In this document: in pieces, positions 10,368 through 18,500 of the stretch | Layout: every line of letters begins with the position of its first letter | Numbering within the stretch: position 1 is the stretch's first letter | Source of the DNA: Podochytrium sp. JEL0797 | Taxonomy: Eukaryota > Chytridiomycota > Chytridiomycetes > Chytridiales > Chytriomycetaceae | NCBI GenBank assembly: GCA_027596195.1 | Contig: JADGJG010000305.1 | Location: 1-24,648 of the forward strand | DNA: 24,648 bases | Direction of reading: 5' to 3' | Program-made: the position numbers and the translations under genes | The notes under the pieces: generated by a model | Databases searched by the model: none | Told to the model about the DNA's origin: nothing | Seen by the model: only the letters and a program-made list of their open reading frames with translations

Positions 10368-10428
10368 AATACATTGCTAAATCCCTTTTATTTACTCGAG
10401 AATTGAAAATGAGGAAAAGGTTTCGGAA

Positions 10429-11973
10429 ATGTCCAAAGCTCGCAGCCGACTCATCATCCTCGCCCTTGTTGCTGGCACCACCTTCCTCCTCTGGGCTTTA
10501 CTATCCAACACCACCTCGACCACCTCCCCCATTCAAGACCACCGGCATCCGTCGGATCCGTACTCCATGGAAGCTCCGCTCAAAACCTTTGCCTTTGCCA
10601 CGATTCAACAAGAAGCAGTGACCTACTACCCACTCAACCGGACAGCCGGGTTCTCCATCAGCGAGATCTTGGAACTGTGTCACACGGGCGATTCGCTTCA
10701 AATAACTCGTTACAATGCAATGAAAGGTTCGGTTCAACAGCTGACGGCGAGTTATGTGAGCGAGTGTGCGCCGATTGAGATCAACACGTCACAGGGGGGC
10801 AGGTCGATGGGCCATTGCAGGTAACAATGAACAAATTCTGCGATTCCAAACGTGAAAAAGAACATTAAACGATTCTTCACCCGAAACGCAGCGATTTTGC
10901 GCAATACATTTACCACGCCGATGCTCGACTCACGATCCAATTCGGTGCTGACACGTTCGAAAAGAAGGCCAAAACCTGCCCTCGCAGCACGTACCTCCAC
11001 GGCGAATACGCTATTGAAACACTCCTCCTACAACCAGGGCTTCGCAATTACTGGATGCCGAACCTTGAACAAATCTTGATTGAACAAATGTGGTATTTCC
11101 GCAACGTGTCGCGAATTCTGTGCAAAACGCGCGTCACTTGTGAAGCTTGCAACAAGTTGATTGAGGCCGAGGGGTTGAAAGGAGTCGAGGCCGTGTACAT
11201 GAGCCATTCTTCGCCGGACCCGCAACTCGGCATTGTTGAACAGTTTGGCGAAACGAAGGCAGCCAAGATGGAACGAGCACGCGATTTCAACAAGTTTTAT
11301 CACGCGTATGGATACAGTGGACGCAAGAGTACGTGGGACGTGATTGATTGTTGGAATAATGTGAGTGGGATCTTTATTTCTTTTTCATGGGCGGTGGGCG
11401 CTTCACGTTGGGGTTTTCAAATTCTGATACTTTTGGTCAACAACAGCACGCGGATTGGCCCACCCTCACCATCGTCGGCCATTACTCCAAACAAACCGTC
11501 CTCGACCGATACAAACGCTTACCATGGAACCTCAAAATTCATGAAAGCGTGTCCATCGAAACCCTTCGCCAACTTCAATCCAAAAACGCGATCCACATTA
11601 CCTCGTCGATGCAAGAGGGTTACGGACATTACATCAACGAAGCGCGTGCGTTGGGGTTACTCGTCATGACTACGGATTGGGCACCCATGAATGAATTTGT
11701 GGTCGATGGGGTGTCGGGGATTTTGATTGGCCATGAACCACCGGTTCCAGAGTCGCATCAAGGGATGCAGCCGTATTTTATTTCACCCGTAAAGGTGAAT
11801 GAGACTGGGTTTGCGATGCAGTCAAGAGGGTCATGAAGACGAGTATCAAAGATCGCAAGGAGATGGGGAGGAAAGCGCGGTTGGGGTATGAAGAGGACAC
11901 GCGGGTGATGATTTCGAATATGGACAAGTTGAGGAAGGAGGCGAATGAATATTTGGTGTATGGAGGACAATAA
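10429..11973 (+). pseudogene. Type II membrane glycosyltransferase copy 3, frameshifted near the C-terminus
   Basis: Exons 10429-10820, 10892-11360 and 11447-11973; introns of 71 nt (phase 2, inside GHC|S) and 86 nt (phase 0). N-terminal anchor about residues 8-25, then LNRTAGFS, GGRSMGHCSDF, YLHGE, MPNLEQI, LCKTRVTC, MSHSSPD, YGYSGRK, WPTLTIVG, EGYGHYINEA (EX7E), GVSGILIGH. After FISPVKVNE (near 11803) one base is missing relative to copies 1 and 2. The unshifted frame ends at a TGA (11834-11836), while the shifted frame continues perfectly (CDAVKRV, RKEMGRKAR) to a TAA at 11971-11973. With one base restored the protein would be about 462 aa. The shift removes only the last ~50 residues, after the EX7E site, so the product may still be made. 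A sequencing or assembly indel is equally possible. The start codon lies 61 nt after the copy 2 stop. Confidence 0.75.
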
Positions 11974-12037
11974 GTTATTCTCCCTCAATTAATATAAAAT
12001 GTAAGTGGAGGTGGATCGAAAGAAAAACAAACAAAAC

Positions 12038-12793
12038 ATGGAACTCGCTCCCGGCATCTCCTTCGGACCCCTCCACTGCGGCGCCACTTTGCAGAGCACC
12101 ATGTCAACCCTCCGCACTCTTGTTGGTCCCTCGCATGAGGTGGACCTCGTTGTGTCTTCAAAGGTGAGTTCTATCGCCATGTGTCTCTGGTCTCACTCCC
12201 ACCTGTTCCTCTAGACCCCCGGTGATTGCGACATAATCCTCAATGCCAAAACCATCGGAATCTGCTGCCGCATTGACCCCAAAGAGCAAACCCTCCGCCT
12301 CATTGAAATCTACTCGTTGTCAACCCAATCCCTCCTCTTCCGCGGCGCCAATCTCGGCCCCACCCCAACCCTCCGCTCCATCCTCAAACGCCTCGGCCCA
12401 ACCTACCCCGGCCACACTGACACCGACAACGACTTCATCCTCGGCTACCCGGGCATCGCCTTCGTATTCCCCACCCCCGCTCACCTTCACACAACCCAAC
12501 CCGTCTCCGCCGACCTCCTCCTCGCCATCCCCTCCGAATCCACTCCCATCGCATCACGCATCTACATTTTCAACCCCTCCGCTTCGTTAACCTCCGTTTC
12601 GAAACAAGCCATCAAATCCGCGCCACCGCTCCTCCTCAAACCGCGTCAACTCGCCTTCATCCACGCCGTCCCGGGTCGAGGAAGCTCATTCCCCTTCACA
12701 AACGTGGATATGCCCAAGTCCTTGGCACCTCCTCCTTCGTCCAAAAAGAGACACTCACCCGCCACTCCTCGTCTCTTTTTCTTGTTATGTTGA
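12038..12793 (+). CDS. PHAF1/UPF0183-family protein, probably C-terminally truncated
   Basis: Exons 12038-12163 and 12215-12793 (51-nt intron, phase 0). The N-terminal ~190 residues match the PHAF1 (C16orf70, UPF0183) family layout: GISFGPLHCGATL near the start, GDCDIILNAKTIGICCRID, QTLRLIEIYSL, APTIEQI-like GPTPTLRSILKRLGPTYPG, GYPGIAFVFP, SRIYIF. Animal PHAF1 takes part in phagophore recruitment during autophagy; a role here is by homology only. Family members are about 400 aa, whereas this frame ends at 234 codons. From about 12675 the annotated frame becomes low-complexity, while the neighbouring frame looks more protein-like (GYAQVLGTSSFVQKE) but also ends soon (about 12885). Either a frameshift and 3' loss or an unrecognised intron structure is present. 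The start is the ATG 65 nt after the preceding gene's stop. Confidence 0.6.
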
Positions 12794-13068
12794 AACTTGG
12801 ATTGGAGGAAACCTCTGGGTATTCAATAGATGTGAGGGAAATCTTCGTTATCACCCTCCAGCTGCTTCAATTATTAAACTGTGATAAGCGATAATGGCAC
12901 GATAATGGCGCCAAAAACGACGCGAAAATGTGGAATCCAGGAAAATTGCACGTGCTCTTCTTTTCCCTTTTAACAGACTGAGAAAAAAAACAGGGAAAAT
13001 AGACTTTCTCGGGAAGAGAGCGCAAAATACTTAAACAGCCCTTTCCTATATTCTGATCGCAGAAAATA
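12794..13068. other. Convergent intergenic region
   Basis: Lies between the 3' ends of the PHAF1-like gene and bZIP gene 1. GATAATGGC occurs twice around 12890-12910. No terminator or polyadenylation motif could be assigned confidently. Confidence 0.3.
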
Positions 13069-14544
13069 TCAAGTCAGGCACCCTCCAGATCTGTGATCGC
13101 TCTCCACACTCAACAAATGCAACTCGTGATCCAACTGGGCGTCCTGCCAAAACCAACCAAAAGAAAAGTCAGTTGTCATCATCGAGTGGACCTACCTGCA
13201 TACATACCAAAAGCTTCGAGTTGTTGACCTTAGCCACCTCGAGCGCCATCATGAATTTCTCAAGTTGCTCTGTATCAGCGCACAGCGTGAGGAGTTTGCG
13301 GTTCAGGCTCGTGATCATTACGAAACGCGTTTCGAACGGCTCGTTGCTCAACTTGAAGAGAACTTCAGTTTTTGCCCCAATCCCCCCCCCCCCCCGCCCC
13401 CCGGTGTTCTATTCAACCAAAAAGACGAAAAAACGTACCCAGAAAACTGCGCAAAACTCATCCACAACGTGCCACGCTCGCGTCATGGAAGGAATCGATC
13501 GCAGAGTGTTGCGGAACTGAATCGCTTCCTGTGGCAGATTGCTTTCTTGTATGGGTATAAAGCGTACATCCTTCGTATTTAGTGAGGCCGCCACGCTGTC
13601 AGAAACGCGATACATGTGGTCCTAATAAAAAGAAACGCGTTCAGAAAAAAAAACTTGCACACACCACCCCGGAATCGTGATCGTACCGAATGGTCCTTGT
13701 TAACCTTGATGAATAACGCAAAAATCTCCAAACACCGTTGCCGATCCACCACCCCGCACTCATTGATCACCTTCTGCGACAACGCCGAAATTTGAAGCTG
13801 TGCCCTTCGAATCGCGTTCGCGTCACATGAATCAGCCTGATGTTTGAATTTGGACAGCATTTCGTCGAAGAGCGGAGAGTTTTGGAGGGACGGGAGGGCG
13901 TGTAGACCGATTCGGCAGAATTGGAGTTCAGGCGGGCCGTAGAGTTGAGTTGCGGTTTGGGGAGTTGGGGAGGGGACTTGTGGATGAAAGAGGAAGTCGA
14001 GGCTGTCTGAGTCTGAGATGGGGGATTGGAGAGATGCGGTTCCAGGGCTGTGGGTCGATGGGATCGGGTGGTGAATTGTAATCGGCTGGATCACCCTGAG
14101 TCGGTTATTTTCGACCTGCAGGTGTATCAACTGATGTTGGAACTGAGTCACTTGGTTCTGCAATGCCAGTAGCTTAATTCTCTCTTGCGGACAGTGTGGG
14201 CAGTGGATCAGGGGTTGTTGCTGTTGCGCAAAAGACCAAGTCCGCAACATGTTGCATTCGGTCTCCAGTTCGTGCACCCTCTGTTCGAGAGCCGCGAGGT
14301 GGGCTTGTCGGCGTTCTCGGAAAGCTTGCTGGGATGCCCGATTTTGCTGTGTACGGCGACTGTGACGAGACATTGTGAGGAGAGAGTTTTGACATGACGT
14401 GGGGGCACTCACCTTGTGGGTATGGTGCTCGACTTCTTGCGACCTCGGTTACTTACGGCCTGGTGAATGACGGAAGTCAGAGACGGATTGAGAGGGAATC
14501 GCCATCACCTGTTCACACGATGCTGGGTCCGTGATCTGGTCCAT
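13069..14544 (-). CDS. bZIP transcription factor 1 (Yap/AP-1-like)
   Basis: Six exons on the minus strand: 14509-14544, 14413-14459, 13687-14359, 13439-13621, 13196-13351, 13069-13143; introns of 49, 53, 65, 87 and 52 nt, all GT-AG; 389 aa. The first two introns were placed because they restore NRGRKK directly upstream of the basic region, exactly as in the neighbouring divergent gene. The bZIP signature is NRASQQAFR (Asn34-x7-Arg42) with zipper leucines at 52, 59 and 66; the Q-x-x-F-R core is of the Yap1/Pap1 fungal type. Downstream come CPHC (about 81-84), YGPPE (about 168), LPSL, VDRQRCLEI (about 231), IPSM and VVDEFCAVFW. These are shared with bZIP 2 and partly with bZIP 3 and form an unassigned C-terminal module. 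A nuclear DNA-binding regulator is expected; target genes are unknown. A TATAAAAA at 14611-14618 lies about 70 nt upstream. Confidence 0.8.
13380..13402. repeat. Poly(C) tract in a bZIP 1 intron
   Basis: A run of fourteen C, one G and six more C on the plus strand lies inside the 87-nt intron 13352-13438 (G-run in the transcript). It is a mononucleotide repeat and prone to length error. Confidence 0.8.
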
Positions 14545-14892
14545 GATTTTCAAATTCGAATTTGTGATCATGGCACGCGCCTTCTTCCCAATAAAATTAA
14601 CGAAGTTTTTTTTTTATAGAGTCGCAGTTTTTCTTTAAGGAAAAGAGAATAAATGGATAAGGAATAGGTTTTATTCTACAATTTGGAGATAAAAAGATGT
14701 TGATAAAGGTGCCGGAGTTTACACGTCTAGAGAATTGGGATAAAAAGAGGGTACGATATTCGAGACTTGTGTGAGCGCCGAATCACAGATATATAGCCGT
14801 ACACCGAGAGTTGACAGTGAGGGTGGAGATGGTCCTGCGTCCCGAGAGTTCCCGATCAACCCAAGCAATCCTTATTTTTTTTTCTCGAAACC
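14545..14892. promoter_or_regulatory. Shared bidirectional promoter of bZIP 1 and bZIP 2
   Basis: 348 nt separate the two divergent start codons. TATAAAAA on the minus strand (14611-14618) sits about 70 nt from the bZIP 1 ATG. TATATAG (14790-14796) sits about 100 nt from the bZIP 2 ATG. Coordinated control of the pair is inference. Confidence 0.5.
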
Positions 14893-16290
14893 ATGTCCAG
14901 TGCCGGCAACCCTCCCCCCCCTAGTGTTCAGGACGCTTCCCCTAGTGGCCACGATGTATTCCCTAGCGCCCCCGCCACCTCCTCACGCCGCTTCCAGGAA
15001 CACTTTGATCCCCGCAGTAACCGCGGCCGAAAGAAAATCTCGTCGCTGCCTTCCACCCCGCGCACTGCCTCGAACCGCGAATCTCAGCGCCGTTTCCGCG
15101 AAAAGAAGCAACTTTACATCGAAGGCCTCGAGCGAGAAAACGCAGAGTTGAAGTGCCGCCTGGCCGCACTCGAAGCATCCCAGTCCATCGCAACTCCACT
15201 CGAAGGTCCCTCCACGGCCTCCACCGACCACTCCACCACCAGCAATAGCTGGGACAAATTCAACCACATTGTCATGCAAGAGAAACTCACCCTCATGGAA
15301 TCCCGCATCTCATCCCTCGAGCGCGAAAACACGGCCCTCCGAGCGGGCACTGTCCCCTCGCTCTTGTCGACCCCAGACCCAAGCGGTCTCTACGGCACGA
15401 ACCCAATGGGCTCCCTATTGATGGATTTCGGATTCACAGACGACTGGCTCGAACTGATGAACGTGACCCCTCCTGCTGTCGTCACAGATTCTGTTTCGGA
15501 AACGTGCAAATCCGCTGAGGAGGTGTACGGACCCGTCGAGGTTGAGTCTTCCAAGATTTCGTTCAAAGGGTTGCGATCGCTACGGCATTTGAATTTGCCG
15601 GACCAGTTGATGGGATTGATTCAGCAGCAGTCGAGGACCGTCGTGACGGAGGAATTGGTGAAGCTGCAGGTGCAGTTGTCGACTGTCGGACAGACTTTGT
15701 TGAATTCGTGCAGTATGGTCGATCGGCAGCGGTGTATTGAGATTTCCGCCGTTTTCTTTGAGCGGAATAAGCATCAAATGGTGAGATCGCTGCCTTTGCG
15801 CCTTTGCGAGCCTTCGGGACAGAACATTCTCCTGAACAACCCCCTCACCTTGTAAATCAGGCGTACATTTATCAACTCACGAACCGCGGCAACGAAACAA
15901 AAGCAATTCCGAAACCGCCACTCGCCAGGGTCCTACCCCCCGAAGCGCTTCGATTCTGTGCCACCGTGAAAAAGATTCCTTCCCTCTCGAATCCAGAAGC
16001 GCACGCGTACGTATCGAATCTTTTCGTTACCCTTTCTTCACTTTTTACTTCAAAATCTCAAAAATTGCAGACTTGTCGACGAATTCTGCGGCCTCTTTTG
16101 GAACGACGCACAAATGCCCAAAGAGACTCTCTTTCACATGAACCAGTTGAATCACGCGTTTCACAAAGTCCTTGTGGGCGCCGAGGATATTCAAAAATGG
16201 ATTGTGGCGTTCGAGTGCGTGCGCGTGTCGGACAAGACAAGGGTCGATGCGTTGATGGAGGAAGGAATGAAGTCGTGGGCGATTATTTAG
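14893..16290 (+). CDS. bZIP transcription factor 2 (Yap/AP-1-like)
   Basis: Exons 14893-15780, 15861-16006 and 16071-16290; introns of 80 and 64 nt; 417 aa. The first ATG gives MSSAGNPPPP, a Pro/Ser-rich N-terminus, then NRGRKK and the bZIP signature NRESQRRFR (Asn61-x7-Arg69) with leucines at 79, 86 and 93. A second short coiled-coil stretch follows (ESRISSLERENTALRAG). The C-terminal module is VYGPVEVE, SKISFKGLRSL, MVDRQRCIEI, ERNKHQM, KKIPSLSN, LVDEFCGLFW, IQKWIVAFE and VSDKTRV. The first intron falls at the same place as an intron of bZIP 1 (after NKHQM / NKDHS); the other introns differ. It is transcribed divergently from bZIP 1, so the two are an inverted duplicate pair. Likely a nuclear regulator; no evidence on its targets. 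Confidence 0.85.
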
Positions 16291-16339
16291 AAACAATAGT
16301 TGTTCCGATGGGATCTGTATTAAAGGATAATTTTTTTTC

Positions 16340-16525
16340 GAACGATACACGCCCACATGCCCCCAGCATGCCCCTCAAAGAAACGCTCTTTCACATGAAC
16401 CAGTTAAACTGCACGTGTTTCAAAAACTCCTCGTGGGTGCCGAGGACATTCAACAAATGGATCGTGGCGTTCGAGTGCATGCCCATGTCGGACAAGACAA
16501 GGGTCAATGCGTTCGAAGTCGTCGC
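16340..16525 (+). pseudogene. Duplicated, decayed copy of the bZIP 2 last exon
   Basis: KETLFHMNQLN and KWIVAFEC, then MSDKTRV here repeat KETLFHMNQLN, KWIVAFEC and VSDKTRV of the bZIP 2 terminal exon about 248 nt upstream. The middle is out of frame for about 15 codons, with two compensating indels. It is a partial tandem duplication with no bZIP region of its own. Confidence 0.7.
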
Positions 16526-16899
16526 GACAAAAACGGAACAGAGCGAACCTCGTAATGCGGTGGGATTAAATGTCTTTTCTTTCATTACTCACTCAGCAGG
16601 TTACATTTTTTACCGTCCCACGTTCTTTGCCTTCACGAAAGAAATTAATGCGGAGGTGATCGTAGCCGGACGGGGGCATGACAGGGTTAACTTTATTTTT
16701 GAGTCTCATGAAGTCAAAATAGTTCGGATTAAAAAATGTAAATATGAGAAAAATATGAGTGTGAAAGTTTATTTATTCACGTCTTCCTTTACCCTCCTTG
16801 GCAAAGCATAGTCGCTCTCTCTAGCCTCCCAATCACAACGCTCCTCCTTGTATATGAAGCGCGACACGCTTGACATTCGGAGCAAGCATTGCAGCGTTT
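16526..16899. other. Intergenic region after the exon duplication
   Basis: A long plus-strand frame runs through this stretch to 16811, but it shows no motif or paralogue in the window and I do not call it a gene. Nothing else was seen. Confidence 0.3.
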
Positions 16900-17079
16900 G
16901 TTTTTGGCACAGTTTCAGAATCTGCAAAATATGTGACGCGTGCGGTGTGGCGGGTCGCAGTTCTTCCCTCAAAAATGACCTCAAGTGGATTTGTTGCCTT
17001 TTTGGGTGGTGGGAACGAGGTTGTGGTGAAGCAAGCAAATCTCCCACGCGTTATGTTCAAGGAGGAACGGTGGAATTAG
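16900..17079 (+). pseudogene. MYND-family C-terminal fragment
   Basis: LGGGNEVVVKQANLPRVMF and FKEERWN (ending at TAG 17077-17079) match [19 protein letters not shown] and FKEERWN of the 3905-4376 fragment. Upstream, LKWIC in another frame corresponds to ARWIV, so a frameshift separates the two parts. No zinc finger is present. The complementary N-terminal half of the same family lies 630 nt away on the other strand. Confidence 0.6.
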
Positions 17080-17704
17080 GAAGCTTTGGAGCTGTTAGTT
17101 TACATTCGCAGTTCTGAGTGACACGTGCGCGCCACATCTCCATCTCCATTACTGGACCCAGAGATTACTAAGCCACCTACGACAGAAATGTCCCAGGACA
17201 CTGCATGACCCGCATTATAAATAAACACGCAGTAACACGATAATGAATGTAATGTGGACAATGTAAACATGCATCAAACAACCATTTGGTAATAATGTTG
17301 AACTTGAAAGTGGTGCAGAAAGCCGCAGTTGACTCACACCGTATCCATGACGATGGCATCGGTTACAATAGTTACGACTATAGGAAACTGGCAAGGACTG
17401 CCTGGGATGCATGAACACGCACGGATGAAGATATGAGGAGGTGGAAGTTGAAAACGGGGTTAGAGAGCGACGGACGCAGACAATTAGAAATGTATGCATT
17501 TGAACATGGATCGGATTTACTATATATTGAGCGCTGCTGGCCGCACAAATAAAAATAACTATTTCAATCCTATAAAATCCGACAGGAGCACGAGGGTCCG
17601 GAAACGCGAGCGCGCGATCGCGCGAACTTAACAAATTTGTTCAAGTTTTTTGACGAAATCGCATGTAACAGGCAAGCGATCGAGGCAAGCAAGTTGTACA
17701 AGCT
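17080..17704. other. Region between the two inverted MYND halves
   Basis: A minus-strand open frame (17215-17634) has no recognisable motif and is Cys/His/Ser-rich in a way that looks non-coding. The perfect palindrome CGCGCGATCGCGCG is at 17611-17624. No gene is called. Confidence 0.35.
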
Positions 17705-17980
17705 TCAGTAACCGTGTTCGGAGCCCCGCGTATTGAACCTCGTTAAAATATTCCCATGCATTTTGGCGTATTTGGGATTGGCGAGGCCATGCACGTGGAC
17801 TAGATCGAATTGGATAAGATCATCTGGTGCACGACAGATGAGCTTGTGACCCCGTTTCCAAGCCGCGCGTTGGCACTCGGGAGAGCGGTAGTACTGCGCG
17901 AGACATTGCTGACACCTCTTGAGTTTCACCCTTCCCGCTTGATTCGTCGAAGGATAGAACACCACACACCCATTACACTC
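17705..17980 (-). pseudogene. MYND zinc-finger exon with a lost zinc ligand
   Basis: After a good acceptor (TGGCAG at 17981-17986) the exon reads ECNGCVVFYPS, RVKLKRCQQC, LAQYYRSPECQRAAW, KRGHKLICRAPDD, FDLVHVHGL and MHGNI. This is a MYND finger in which the YC cysteine is Arg (YYR). After GNI a one-base shift opens a longer plausible frame (NEVQYAGLRTRLLKL to a TAA near 17635), whereas the annotated frame stops at 17705-17707. It is the N-terminal half of the same family as 3905-4376. No upstream exon was identified. The missing ligand and frameshift suggest decay. Confidence 0.55.
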
Positions 17981-18049
17981 CTGCCAGACATGACAGGGAG
18001 ATTTTTGTTTCCCTTTCCATTTCTTGATTGAGAAAACACTCCATAGCAC

Positions 18050-18500
18050 AAGATTCGACCCGTTCTCGGCAGATATTCCGTCAGAATCATCTGAATCTTT
18101 TATTCTCTGAAATCTTGCAAGGTTTCGTATTAAACAGCGCAGAAGAGCGCATTGTGCATCAATTAAGATTCGAACTCACGAAATCTCGCCACGAGTTTGC
18201 TGCTGGTCAGTCCTTTAGGCTGCCCGGCACTCTCGAGACTGGAATCACTTTCACGTGCAATCGAGGAAGATTGAATTTTTTTTTGGGATATTTAATCCCC
18301 GAGCGTCGCGAAGTCCGCACAACGAGGATTCGACTTACCACCCCACCCCCCTTCCTGGAATCCTCCGAATATCTTCCAACCACTAATATGTAGTCGCTTA
18401 CTTGGAGTCAAGAAGGAGAGGGTTGTGATTTTAAGAAAGCAGAAGTAAATTCTTGAATAAAAACAAAAAACAGAAAAGCTCAAGTACAAAAAACAAAATT
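18050..18500. other. Intergenic region 3' of bZIP 3
   Basis: A plus-strand frame at 18028-18393 shows no motif. AGATTCGAAC near 18170 resembles a reversed tRNA T-loop, but no cloverleaf can be built. Nothing supportable. Confidence 0.3.

Noticed and set aside
11790..11825. A 33-nt intron (GTAAAG...GCAG) to explain the frame change in glycosyltransferase 3
   Set aside because: It is shorter than any other intron here, its length is a multiple of three so it does not fix the frame, and it would delete conserved residues.
15804..16811. Long plus-strand open frame of 335 codons
   Set aside because: It runs through a bZIP 2 intron and crosses exons in the wrong frame; the real exons (15861-16006, 16071-16290) are explained by paralogue-supported splicing. 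Its tail only overlaps the duplicated exon.
17215..17634. Minus-strand open frame of 139 codons between the MYND halves
   Set aside because: No conserved motif, biased Ser/Cys/His composition, and no paralogue in the window.
18140..18260. Possible tRNA on the minus strand (GAGTTCGAATC resembling a T-loop)
   Set aside because: The T-stem has a mismatch, no matching acceptor stem or A box lies at the right distance, and no cloverleaf can be drawn.
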